A stretch of DNA of 57,448 nucleotides from Nitrospirota bacterium (GTDB lineage: Bacteria > Nitrospirota > Nitrospiria > Nitrospirales > UBA8639), in assembly GCA_027623995.1 (NCBI GenBank), contig JAQBUF010000015.1, positions 1-57,448 of the forward strand, written 5' to 3'. The notes beneath the pieces are model-generated. The model had not been told where the DNA came from, did not search any database, and saw only the letters and a list, made by a program, of their open reading frames with translations. Shown here piece after piece: positions 9,216 to 18,069 of the stretch. How positions within the stretch are numbered: position 1 is the stretch's first letter; each line of letters starts with the position of its first letter. The position numbers and the translations under genes are program-made.

Positions 9216-11066
9216 TTAATTTCCATTTTTATAGAAAGAGTCAATTTTAGCTTCAGATGAGGAGGTGGGTCGGGGAATATTCACGAACATCCCCATGCTT
9301 TGTAACTTTGGCATAACTTTTACCATAAGCCCAGTGGCTTGACATTCTTTAATTATCTTTCCAAGACGGTGTGGTAGGGCGGAAGGTATGGCCACAAGAA
9401 TTTCTTCTATCTGCCATTTTTTTAATACTTTGGGAAGCTCTTCCCTTGTCCCCAGAACTGGAATACCATGAATTCTCCTACCTATCTTTTCAGGGTTGTC
9501 GTCAATAAACCCAATGGGAGCATATTCAAATTGTTGATTATTCCTAATTTCTCGAAGGGCCACTTCTCCGGCATCACCAGCCCCAATGATCAACAACCTT
9601 TTTCCAGTCATCGTGATCCAACCACCCAGATACTCTTTTATTACTCTAATCGCCACTCGAACCCCACCAACCCCAAGCAATAATATCATCCAGTCTATAA
9701 AAAATACGGCTCGGGAGTAATTTTCAAATCGGTATGCCATGGTAATGGCCACAACGCTAATCAAAGAACTCAAGGTGACGGCTTTAGCAATGTTAAGTAA
9801 ATCTTGAATTCCAACGTATTGCCATAATCCCCTGTACAGGCCAAAGTAATATAAAATTCCTAATTTTATAGGGATTAAAAGTGGGAGAGACTGCGCAACG
9901 ACATGATCATAAGGAACCGGAAGTCCATCAAAACGAATAAGGAACGCCAAGGTAAAAGAGAGGCCGATAAGAAGGGCATCAAGAAAAACCTCACCGATTC
10001 GTTTTTTTTCCAATAAAAACAGATTTAGTATGACGTTGGACGATTTACCTTCAGCCCCTTTTGCCTTTTCTCCATACGATACGATTCCACTTAGGAAAAT
10101 TCCTAAATATAACAACACAATGACCACTATGGCAGCCATGATAGACGAATACAACCAATCCGTTTTTAGACCCACCACAGCTAAAAGCCCGCACATCATG
10201 CTCATCGCATAAAAAAGCAAAACCGTCGTCCGTTCGGGAAGTCCAAAAGCTACCAACCGATGAGAGGTATGATCCCGACCACCTTGCGTTATAGGCTGCC
10301 CATTAAAAAACCGTACAAGGGAAACGAATGTAGTATCGAATATAGGAACGGCTAAAACCAAAACGGGGATTAAGAGAGCAAACAGAACATTGGTTACATT
10401 TCCCCACTGTCCTGTCACGGCTATAGCCGACAAAGAGAAACCTAGAAATAAGCTTCCGGAGTCTCCCATAAATATTTTTGCTGGATAAAAATTAAACCAT
10501 AAAAATCCCAAAGTTGCCCCAACTAAGCTGGCACAAGCCAACACAATCAGTGAATTACCCGTACTTGCCCCTGCCAACATCAAATAAAAGGCAGCAATAC
10601 AGGCTGTTCCTGCGGAAAGACCATCCATATTATCAAGAAGATTAAAAGCATTAGTGACCACGACGATCCAAACCAAGACCAAGGCCAGCACGAAAATAGA
10701 CCAATCGAACATTCCAAGGAATTGCCCGCCTGCAACAAATAAACAGGCAACCACTATTTGTCCGATCAACTTGGTATAGGGCTGAAGATGAAGAAAATCA
10801 TCGGCTAATCCCATCCCACAGATTAGAAAGGCCCCAAAAAGAATTAGCTGAAGAGCTGGATATTCTCCAATAAAAAACAGAAGGGGTAAAAAGTATGCCA
10901 AAAATATGCCCACCCCGCCAAGGAGGGCCGTTGGAGTTTTGTGCCATCGATCATTTTGCGGATGGGCGACATACCCAAACCGAATTGCGAACTTTCGAAC
11001 ACACACAGTCATAACAAGAGAAATGACTAGGGAAACTACTAGCACCAAAAATGCCGTAATTAGCAA
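9216..11066 (-). CDS. Fusion: WecA/MraY-like GT4 plus CapD-type N-terminal region
   Basis: Integral membrane protein of 616 residues made of two parts. Residues 1-330 are a polyprenyl-phosphate sugar-1-phosphate transferase of the WecA/MraY superfamily. They show the DD pair at 89-90, NLLDNMDGL at 142-150, IFMGDSGS around 198-205 and GGRDHTSHR at 262-270. Residues 345-616 match the membrane plus nucleotide-binding N-terminal half of CapD/PglF/WbpM-type proteins, with TM helices, GAGDAGEVALREI at 495-507 and IGFIDDNPEKIG. The protein stops where those enzymes would begin their SDR dehydratase domain, so the dehydratase is absent. It starts with TTG and overlaps the upstream epimerase gene by 7 bp. 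Confidence 0.85.
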   Translation of the reverse strand: MLITAFLVLVVSLVISLVMTVCVRKFAIRFGYVAHPQNDRWHKTPTALLGGVGIFLAYFLPLLFFIGEYPALQLILFGAFLICGMGLADDFLHLQPYTKLIGQIVVACLFVAGGQFLGMFDWSIFVLALVLVWIVVVTNAFNLLDNMDGLSAGTACIAAFYLMLAGASTGNSLIVLACASLVGATLGFLWFNFYPAKIFMGDSGSLFLGFSLSAIAVTGQWGNVTNVLFALLIPVLVLAVPIFDTTFVSLVRFFNGQPITQGGRDHTSHRLVAFGLPERTTVLLFYAMSMMCGLLAVVGLKTDWLYSSIMAAIVVIVLLYLGIFLSGIVSYGEKAKGAEGKSSNVILNLFLLEKKRIGEVFLDALLIGLSFTLAFLIRFDGLPVPYDHVVAQSLPLLIPIKLGILYYFGLYRGLWQYVGIQDLLNIAKAVTLSSLISVVAITMAYRFENYSRAVFFIDWMILLLGVGGVRVAIRVIKEYLGGWITMTGKRLLIIGAGDAGEVALREIRNNQQFEYAPIGFIDDNPEKIGRRIHGIPVLGTREELPKVLKKWQIEEILVAIPSALPHRLGKIIKECQATGLMVKVMPKLQSMGMFVNIPRPTSSSEAKIDSFYKNGN

Positions 11067-12037
11067 GATTCGACCCCATTTTTTTGGAAGTAATCTTTTA
11101 CCTTAGAAACAATTCCTACAATATCTAAAGTTGGCTTGAACCCAATCAATTTCTGAATTTTGTCAATGGAAGGAACTCGGCGCTGCATATCCTCAAAACC
11201 TTCTTCATAGGCTTGCTCATAAGGAATAAATTTCACTTCAGATTGTGAATCCGTAATATCTTTCACCAGAAATGCCAGATCCCGAATGGTAATTTCCTCC
11301 GTCCCGCCAATATTAAAAATTTCTCCAACTGCTTGCGGATGTGTAGCCAGTTGCATCACAGCTTGTACGACATCTCCCACCCAGGTCAAACAGCGTGATT
11401 GCTCTCCAGTTCCATACACCGTAATAGGTTCTCCGGCTAACGCTTGAGAAACAAACCGAGGAAGCACCATTCCATATTGACCGGTCTGCCTTGGCCCAAC
11501 GGTATTAAAAAATCGAACGACGATGGTCGGACAACCCTTTTCTTTCCAATACGCCAAAGCCAGAAATTCATCGAGTGCCTTGGAGCAGGCATAACTCCAC
11601 CGCCCAATATTTGTAGGGCCCAAGACCAAGTCATCCACTTCCCGAAACGGAATTTGCCTAGACTTCCCATAGACTTCGCTGGAAGAAGCAATTACAACGA
11701 TTTTATTCTTCTTAGAGGCAAGCTCCAACACATGCTCCGTTCCTTTCACATTAGTCTCAATTGTTCGAACGGGGCTTTCAACAATTAAACGCACTCCCAC
11801 CGCTGCAGCAAGGTGAAAGACGATATCAGCCCGATCAATGAGCTCGGCCAACAAAAACCGATTCATGATGGTATCGAAAAAATAATGAAATTGGGGATTT
11901 TGTTGAAGGTGTTCGATATTTTCTACCCGGCCAGTGGAAAGGTCATCAATAATATAGACCTCCTCCCCATCGTTAAGTAGCTTTTCTGCTAGATGAGAAC
12001 CAATAAAACCAGCGCCCCCAGTAATCAGAACTTTCAT
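11060..12037 (-). CDS. NAD-dependent sugar-nucleotide epimerase/dehydratase
   Basis: Extended SDR enzyme, 325 residues from the chosen start. The N-terminus MKVLITGGAGFIGSHLAEKL carries the GxxGxxG NAD-binding motif. The active-site Tyr-Lys pair is in WSYACSKALDEF, and the sugar-binding RFFNTVGPRQTGQYG segment follows. It looks closest to UDP-glucose 4-epimerase/UDP-glucuronate decarboxylase-type proteins; the exact reaction is uncertain. I chose ATG 12037 rather than the frame's upstream start at 12142, because GGAG lies 8 nt before it and the family fold begins there. It overlaps the WecA-CapD fusion downstream, so its product may be that protein's donor sugar. Confidence 0.85.
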   Translation of the reverse strand: MKVLITGGAGFIGSHLAEKLLNDGEEVYIIDDLSTGRVENIEHLQQNPQFHYFFDTIMNRFLLAELIDRADIVFHLAAAVGVRLIVESPVRTIETNVKGTEHVLELASKKNKIVVIASSSEVYGKSRQIPFREVDDLVLGPTNIGRWSYACSKALDEFLALAYWKEKGCPTIVVRFFNTVGPRQTGQYGMVLPRFVSQALAGEPITVYGTGEQSRCLTWVGDVVQAVMQLATHPQAVGEIFNIGGTEEITIRDLAFLVKDITDSQSEVKFIPYEQAYEEGFEDMQRRVPSIDKIQKLIGFKPTLDIVGIVSKVKDYFQKNGVESC

Positions 12038-12467
12038 ACATTCTCCAAGATTTAAATCAATAGACGAAATTTCAATAGTAGTTTTCCCTCGGATGCCTAA
12101 ATAATTTGTCCGGACTAATTCAACAATTGCGTTAACAGCCACTTCATAAAGATTCTCGATATCTTCTCATAAACACGCAATGGGCAAAATTTCCCTTCGA
12201 GAATTCTCCCCCTGTTTCCCGCCTTCCACACCTTTTTCTTTAAGCAGTTTCCTAGAATTCAAATGAATTAACTAACGCATACACATTTTTGGATAGAACA
12301 AGACTCTAACTTTCATAAACGTTAAACTGCCAACCAGCTCGACCACTATAGTCATGAATCATTTTCAAAAATTAAGTTTCTTGCACCTCCAAACCTCAGT
12401 TGGTTGATGAACAGATTACCTGAGGCCATAAATTCGATTCGAAACACAGTATTTTCCAATCCGTAAA
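12038..12467. other. Leader of epimerase operon, next to IS left end
   Basis: About 430 bp, AT-rich, between the epimerase start and the left end of the rve-type IS. It must contain the epimerase promoter on the minus strand. I cannot mark a convincing -35/-10 pair. A minus-strand frame runs out of the IS to a stop at 12352 but has no recognisable product. No RNA gene was seen. Confidence 0.4.
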
Positions 12468-13796
12468 TGAGTCTGAACTCTGGGTCGGTAATGAGTGAGT
12501 TAACCGGTGTTCTGAGTCCGGTCATGGATCGTGGTGAATAATTGCTGACGGGCCTTCTGAAGAAGGGCCGCCGCTTGATTGTCACTGAGCCGATGCGCGG
12601 TCGCATCCAGTATTTCAAATGTGATCCCAGGTTTCAAGTAATCCTCGGCCTTCGGGAGCGCTTTCAGCTTCTCATAGGGCGTCCTCATCGTCTCATAGTG
12701 GTACACCTTGCGTTCTGTGCCCTTCCGATCTGTCCGGATCTCCGGAAAGAAGCAGGGCCGGTGGAAGTTCAGAGAGGGTGTGAGATGTTCCTGATTGAAG
12801 GCATTCATGAGCGGGGCCCAACATTGGGGAATGTGGCCATGGCCAAAGAGTTTCCGGACCACCGCCCCATTCTTACTTTCGACGAGGGCATTATCGTTGG
12901 TCTGGCGGGCGCGGGATTTGGTGAATTCGATGAAGAGCTTGCCCAGGAGAGCAGCCACCCGCCCATTGATGTATTCCGAGCCATTGTCAGAATGGAATCC
13001 CCGGATGAGGAACGGAAACGCGGCCAGCAGCTGTTCCAGAGCGGGAATCAGATACGCTTCACTGATTTTCTCCACCGTACAGACCACTTGAAATTGCGTG
13101 ACCTCATCCACTGCATTGATGTGATACACGCCCTTCTGTTTGTCCCCATCGCCTTGATGGACCGTCTCGATACGGAGAAAGCCGGGTTGCCCCGCCGGAT
13201 GCGGTTTCCGACGCTCGCCGATGGGGGAGCGAGTGGGCCGGGTCTTCTCCACGGATCGCCGCTGACGCCGATAGCCCTGGGAGTTCCGCAAGTTGTACAG
13301 ATGGCCGATGGAGATGGTCGCCAGACGCTCATACTCGGCCTCGCCAAAGAGCTGACAGGCCCGCTCACAGAGTTTCTTGATGGCGGGCCCACTGGGGGTG
13401 TCATGGCGTTCATCCATGGCGGCCAGCACGCGAATATCCTCCGGAGTGTACCGGCGAGTAAAGCCCTGCACGGTGCGCTGGCGGCGCGTCACCCGTCCCG
13501 TCTGGCGATACTGCTGAATCAGGCGCGTGAGCTGCTGCCGAGACTACCCGCTGATCTTCAACAGATAGCGAATGACCAGGCCTTTATGGGGCTTGGAGAG
13601 GGTCAGATACTCAAACGTGACCAAGCTCGTTTGAATCCACTGATAACAGTCATCCTTGGTACTGAGCACAGAAAACGTGACGGGCTGGGTCCCCGCCAGG
13701 AAGTCTTCCCGTTGAGGCAGGGTCGTCAGCGCATGGAGAGTCATGATGGTTTTCATCCTCCCATCATGCCCGAAACTCAGCCTGGGTTCAGACTCA
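12468..13796 (-). mobile_element. Insertion sequence with rve-type DDE transposase
   Basis: Element of about 1.33 kb, clearly GC-richer than its AT-rich flanks. The ends carry an 11-bp perfect inverted repeat, TGAGTCTGAAC at 12468-12478 and its complement at 13786-13796, with partial matching beyond it. The family is not certain; the single long transposase with an integrase core and short terminal repeats would fit the ISNCY-like or IS481-like groups. No target duplication could be identified. A further copy of the right-end sequence sits 35 bp outside the element. Confidence 0.75.
12500..13756 (-). pseudogene. rve-domain DDE transposase with one internal amber stop
   Basis: Continuous frame of 419 codons from ATG 13756 to TAA 12500-12502 with one TAG at 13544-13546 (codon 71). 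The N-terminal part is a helix-turn-helix-like region. It continues after the stop as SRQQLTRLIQQYRQTG, so the TAG probably replaced a residue in KISG-x-SRQQL. The integrase core shows an Asp in INAVDEVTQF, the second in GFHSDNGSEYING and the Glu in NALVESKNGAV. A shorter start at 13492 (GTG) would keep the catalytic core but lose the DNA-binding end. Probably inactive. Confidence 0.88.
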
Positions 13797-14163
13797 CTTC
13801 ATGTTAGAAATACGCCCAGCGTTTAGACTCATTTCATAGTGGAAGAGACTGAAACTCTCAATATCAGACAAAGGAAACACAATCAAGTTATGCCGATCAA
13901 CTATACCCACAACCAAAGACAAACGCCATCCAAGCATGATGGTATTGTGTTCACCCAACTGTCTGAACAATAGGTCATGACAGGGGGGGAGATTGGGCGT
14001 TGGCATTGAATTTCATACGGCCCAATTGACGAAACGGAAACTTTAGAACAAAGAATGCCACGCTCGTCACTCCATCAAAAATGATATACAGCCACGCATT
14101 CCCATCGAAGCCTATTGGAGTGAATTTTCATCACGCCTGAATCGAGGATCAAGAAAGCATACA
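13797..14163. other. Gap with duplicated IS-end sequence
   Basis: About 367 bp between the IS and the next plus-strand gene. At 13822-13837 there is a near copy (14 of 16) of the IS right-end sequence at 13787-13802. A minus-strand frame at 13794-14006 (70 codons) and another open stretch above it have protein-like composition, but I recognise no family and no start signal. They may be debris of a gene broken by the insertion. Confidence 0.4.
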
Positions 14164-15282
14164 ATGAAAATTCTTTTCATCACACTCCCAGAGTATGACC
14201 ATCAAACCGACCAAATGTATACCGGGTTGTGTTCAATTCTGGGGACCCATAACGTGGTTGATTTTCCTCCAAAATCTACCTATCACGATCCTTCGAAAAA
14301 AGTGTGGTTTGTTCCTCAATCACTGTCTTCCTCCTCGTCTTCATCCAAAGAAGATATTCTTGAAGGACTATGCCAACATCAATTTTCCTGTATTTGCTTT
14401 GCACCCCGACCCGTAGCACTCACCACCTTGGACTTCTTACAAAAATCCAAAGCTCCACTCCCCCCATTGATTCTATTTGATGGAGAAGAAGATACCCGCA
14501 TTCGGCATGAACTTTTGGCACGCTACCCTATTCGGCTTTATTTTAAACGTGATTACGCGTGGGGAACTCGAAACCGGGTGTGGGACTTTATCGATGCGGC
14601 TCGATCCTTTCACTGGGATCGAAGCCTCTTCAACCATACCTATCCGCTTCCTTTGGGAGTAGCCCTTCAAACCATTCCTCCCCCTCCCAACGTAGAACGG
14701 ACAATTGATATCTCCTATACCGGACGGTCATCCCATCCCTGCCGTCCCAAAGTAGTCGCCAAATTAAAACAGGCTGCAACATTTCAATTCGATGGAGGTT
14801 TGTACCGAGATCCCGATGATCAACCATATAAAATGAAAGGGCCATGGATGGAACGCCTGAGGGACAAACATTTCCCCTCAACCGCGACCCCTCCCAATTA
14901 TGAAGTTTCCAGGCTTTCTCCTGATGCAGACGGCCAGGGAAATAATCCATATTTTAATCAAATTTTCCAATCAAAAATTGCGGTATCCCTTCGCGGAGGA
15001 GGGCTGACCCCTCCCATTCGCTACTATGAAATTGTCGCCTGCAAAACACTACTCTTATCAGATATCCCCTACTCCATCATCCCGAATAATTTCATCAACA
15101 AAGTCCATGCGATATTTTTCAAACGCAACCTAACCGACCTCGTGGAGTTAGCCGAATACTATCTTCGGCACGACGCAGAACGGCAAGAAATCATTGAACA
15201 AGGGTATCAACACCTCGTCAATTATCATACCTGTGAAAAAAGGGCGGAATACTTCCTTGATATTTGCCGAAAAGCTCTGTAA
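14164..15282 (+). CDS. Putative glycosyltransferase (CgeB-like C-terminal domain)
   Basis: Protein of 372 residues. The C-terminal third resembles the Glyco_trans_1_2 domain of CgeB-type proteins: IAVSLRGGGLTPPIRYYEIVACKTLLLS, shown here only in part as LTPPIRYYEIVACKTLL, followed by an asparagine/phenylalanine-rich stretch and EIIEQGYQHLVNYHTCEKRA. The middle holds ISYTGRSSHPCRPKVV, the usual start of the second Rossmann domain. A run of seven serines (about residues 55-61) sits in the N-terminal domain. Donor and acceptor unknown. It is followed 68 bp later by a radical SAM gene on the same strand; the pair probably forms an operon isolated from the minus-strand LPS genes. Confidence 0.7.
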   Translation: MKILFITLPEYDHQTDQMYTGLCSILGTHNVVDFPPKSTYHDPSKKVWFVPQSLSSSSSSSKEDILEGLCQHQFSCICFAPRPVALTTLDFLQKSKAPLPPLILFDGEEDTRIRHELLARYPIRLYFKRDYAWGTRNRVWDFIDAARSFHWDRSLFNHTYPLPLGVALQTIPPPPNVERTIDISYTGRSSHPCRPKVVAKLKQAATFQFDGGLYRDPDDQPYKMKGPWMERLRDKHFPSTATPPNYEVSRLSPDADGQGNNPYFNQIFQSKIAVSLRGGGLTPPIRYYEIVACKTLLLSDIPYSIIPNNFINKVHAIFFKRNLTDLVELAEYYLRHDAERQEIIEQGYQHLVNYHTCEKRAEYFLDICRKAL

Positions 15283-15350
15283 ACATTAGACAGCACTCTG
15301 GATACCTCCCATAGCAATATTTTTAACCAACGACCCTACCATACTGACTC

Positions 15351-16847
15351 ATGGCTCAATCCATCTGCCTTATCATTCCCCCGTCAATTTTTCTTTTAGA
15401 CGAGCGCGTCTTCATGTCTCTTGGGATTCTACGCATTGCTGCGGTCCTGGAAAATGCAGGATATTCAGTGGATGTGTTAGATTTATCTGGAGTCGAAAAC
15501 TACGAAGAAGTCGTTCGAGATTATGCAACCGCCACTTCAATTCGAATATTCGGCCTCACCGCCACCACGCCCCAAATCCCAGCAGCCGGAAAGGTTCAAG
15601 CTGTGATTCGAGCCCACCTTCCCCATGCTCGCATCATATTGGGAGGTCCTCATACCACGCTCGTGCATTCTGCAGCCAAAAAAGAATCTAAACGCGGGAC
15701 CATGGGGAGAGCCACCGAGGCTCTTCAGCAACTCCAACAACTTTACGATGTCTTGGTGGCCGGCGATGGTGAGCTCGCGATTTTTGAAGCATTGGGCGAA
15801 CATCCACCTAAAATTGTCGATGGAGACAATCCTCAATCTGAAATATTCTTAACCAATGCAATGCTCAACGATCTTCCTTTACCCGCCAGACATTTAGTGG
15901 ACGTGGATTCCTACCATTACACCATCGACAATGTCCCTGCACTTTCCATGATCGCCCAATTGGGATGCCCTTTTGGATGCGGATTTTGTGGCGGACGAAG
16001 TAGCCCATCTCTTCGACGTATTCGTACTCGAACCAGCGATAGTGTGGTCAAAGAAATTGTCCATCTTTATGACCAATATGGCGTACGAGGCTTCATGCTT
16101 TACGATGATGAATTAAACGTCAATCCCAAAATGGTCGAATTAATGACCCTTATCTCAAAAGCACAACAAGATCGTGGGGTCGAATTCAGGCTTCGAGGAT
16201 TCATCAAAGCGGAATTATTCACAGACGAACAAGCCGAAGCCATGTATCAAGCGGGATTTCGTTGGTTGCTCATTGGATTCGAATCTGGATCTGAGCGGAT
16301 TCTGACCAATATTCAGAAAAGGGCCAGCTTAGCGGATAATACCCGATGTATGGATATCGCCAAGCGACATGGCCTCAAAGTCAAAGCCCTCATGTCCGTT
16401 GGACACCCAGGGGAGACGGAAGACACCATCAAAGAAACCAGAGACTGGCTCAAGTTGGTGAAACCTGACGACTTCGATTCTACCGTCATCACCACCTACC
16501 CAGGAACACCCTATTTCGACGAAGCTGAAGAAACCTCTCCTGGGATCTGGACCTATACCTATCATAAAACTGGAGATCGACTTCATAGCGTAGAAGTAAA
16601 CTACAATGAAACCGCTGAGTACTACAAAGGAATACCGGGAGAGTATACGTCTTTTGTCTACACGGACTTTCTTTCTGCGAATGATCTCGTTCGGTTACGT
16701 GATGAGCTAGAAGCCGACGTCCGAAGTTTTTTGCACATACCCTATCCTGAGGCTTCAGCAGGAGTTAGCTACGAACACTCCATGGGACAGGGCTCTATCC
16801 CAGAGCACTTCCTCCGATCTTCCTCCCAACAAACAACAGTCAATTAA
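15351..16847 (+). CDS. B12-binding-domain radical SAM protein (second copy type)
   Basis: Protein of 498 residues. The N-terminal cobalamin-domain-like part contains IILGGPHTTLVHS but no DxHxxG motif. The radical SAM cluster motif is QLGCPFGCGFCGGR (C-x3-C-x2-C, near residue 205). The core also shows GFMLYDDELNVNP and LLIGFESGSERIL. The overall plan resembles that of the radical SAM protein at 546-2057, but the two are diverged. A role in methylating or otherwise altering a lipid or glycan is plausible from the neighbourhood only. Convergent with the GT4 gene at 16887, with 39 bp between the stops and no clear terminator. Confidence 0.85.
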   Translation: MAQSICLIIPPSIFLLDERVFMSLGILRIAAVLENAGYSVDVLDLSGVENYEEVVRDYATATSIRIFGLTATTPQIPAAGKVQAVIRAHLPHARIILGGPHTTLVHSAAKKESKRGTMGRATEALQQLQQLYDVLVAGDGELAIFEALGEHPPKIVDGDNPQSEIFLTNAMLNDLPLPARHLVDVDSYHYTIDNVPALSMIAQLGCPFGCGFCGGRSSPSLRRIRTRTSDSVVKEIVHLYDQYGVRGFMLYDDELNVNPKMVELMTLISKAQQDRGVEFRLRGFIKAELFTDEQAEAMYQAGFRWLLIGFESGSERILTNIQKRASLADNTRCMDIAKRHGLKVKALMSVGHPGETEDTIKETRDWLKLVKPDDFDSTVITTYPGTPYFDEAEETSPGIWTYTYHKTGDRLHSVEVNYNETAEYYKGIPGEYTSFVYTDFLSANDLVRLRDELEADVRSFLHIPYPEASAGVSYEHSMGQGSIPEHFLRSSSQQTTVN

Positions 16848-16886
16848 CTCCCTTAATTTTCAAATTTCCCTCTCGGCCAAAGTTCT

Positions 16887-18053
16887 TCACTTTAAGGCAT
16901 AACTTGAGGCATCAACCGAGTTCGCACCAACATCTTTCTTGCGTTCTCTCAGAACGTCAATATAGAAATGTTGAATCCTTTTCATGGCAGCCTCACGGGT
17001 AAACTGGGTCTCCACGATTTTCCTTGCGGCCAAACCCAGCCTGATTTTTGTCGGATCATCCTTGAGGATTTTAAGTAACGCGGTTGCCAGGCTCTTCGAA
17101 TCTTTTGGTGGGACTAACATTCCCGTCACTCCATCCTTAATGACCTCTGGAACCCCTCCAACCTTACAGGCCACAATTGGCTTACTCATAGACATCGCCT
17201 CCAATAACGCTATCCCAAACCCCTCCATAAGAGAGGGCAAGACAAAAACATCAAATGCATTGAGAAACTCAAATACATTTTCCTGAAATCCTACAAACAT
17301 AACATTGGACTCTAGCCTCTTTTCCTTGACTAGCCGGACAAGTTGTTCTTGGTATGATGTAGGCCCCTCCCCAACAATAACATAGCAAATATCAGGATAA
17401 ACCTCTTTTACCGTGACCAAGGCTTCAATCAAATACTCATAGCCTTTCCTAGGAAAAAGATTGGCAACGGTCCCGATGATTGGTTGGTCCTCTTTCACAC
17501 AGTAATGCTTTCGAAAAGCATCTCGTTTTTCAGTGCCACAAAAATGATTGACATCTATACCACTATAGGCCACCTGAACCCGACTTGGCTCAACCGCCAT
17601 AGCATGCAAGACGTTCTCAATATCCTTGGATACAGGAAAAAGACAATCTGGTTTGTCTAACCAATATTGTTTTATTCGAACTGGCTCAATCTGCTGCCGA
17701 ATATGTACGACCACCGGAATGTGACATTTCTTGGCCGCCAGATAGGCAAGAGGAGCCCACCAATAATCATTCACATGCACGATATCAATATTCCATTGAC
17801 GGAAAATATTAGCTAATTTCCAAACAGCCCAAGGATGTTGGATCTTATGTCTCAATTTTCTCCAGGGTGGCAAAGGACTACTCACCACAGGGACATGAAA
17901 TTTTTCAACTTCTGACTTTAAGGTTCCGGTGTCTGGACACACCACATGTGGACAAAACTCAGTTCGGTCCAACAAATCCAAATAGGATAATAAATCCTTT
18001 TCGGCTCCACCGATTTCACCAATTCCATGGACATACACAACATTGATCGCCAT
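16887..18053 (-). CDS. GT4-family glycosyltransferase
   Basis: Retaining GT-B glycosyltransferase of 388 residues. The N-terminal domain begins with VYVHGIGEIGGAEKDLLSYL, including the glycine-rich acceptor loop. The C-terminal domain shows IIGTVANLFPRKGYEYLIEA and the donor-binding FVLPSLMEGFGIALLEAM with the E-x7-E pattern, followed by KPIVACKVGGVPEVI. It probably adds a sugar to the LPS core or a related glycan on the cytoplasmic face. Last gene of the long minus-strand LPS block; 16 bp behind the WaaE-like gene. GAGGG lies just before ATG 18053. Confidence 0.87.
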   Translation of the reverse strand: MAINVVYVHGIGEIGGAEKDLLSYLDLLDRTEFCPHVVCPDTGTLKSEVEKFHVPVVSSPLPPWRKLRHKIQHPWAVWKLANIFRQWNIDIVHVNDYWWAPLAYLAAKKCHIPVVVHIRQQIEPVRIKQYWLDKPDCLFPVSKDIENVLHAMAVEPSRVQVAYSGIDVNHFCGTEKRDAFRKHYCVKEDQPIIGTVANLFPRKGYEYLIEALVTVKEVYPDICYVIVGEGPTSYQEQLVRLVKEKRLESNVMFVGFQENVFEFLNAFDVFVLPSLMEGFGIALLEAMSMSKPIVACKVGGVPEVIKDGVTGMLVPPKDSKSLATALLKILKDDPTKIRLGLAARKIVETQFTREAAMKRIQHFYIDVLRERKKDVGANSVDASSYALK

Positions 18054-18069
18054 AACCCTCAGTCACTTC

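Noticed and set aside
6824-13796. Composite transposon bounded by two IS
   Set aside because: The IS belong to different families with different terminal repeats, so they cannot act together.
12542-13807. 421-codon plus-strand open frame
   Set aside because: It lies opposite the IS transposase, whose minus-strand frame has clear DDE motifs; the plus frame arises from GC-rich codon structure.
13794-14006. 70-codon minus-strand frame after the IS
   Set aside because: Protein-like look but no family, no ribosome-binding site, and it runs over the IS end; kept only as possible debris.
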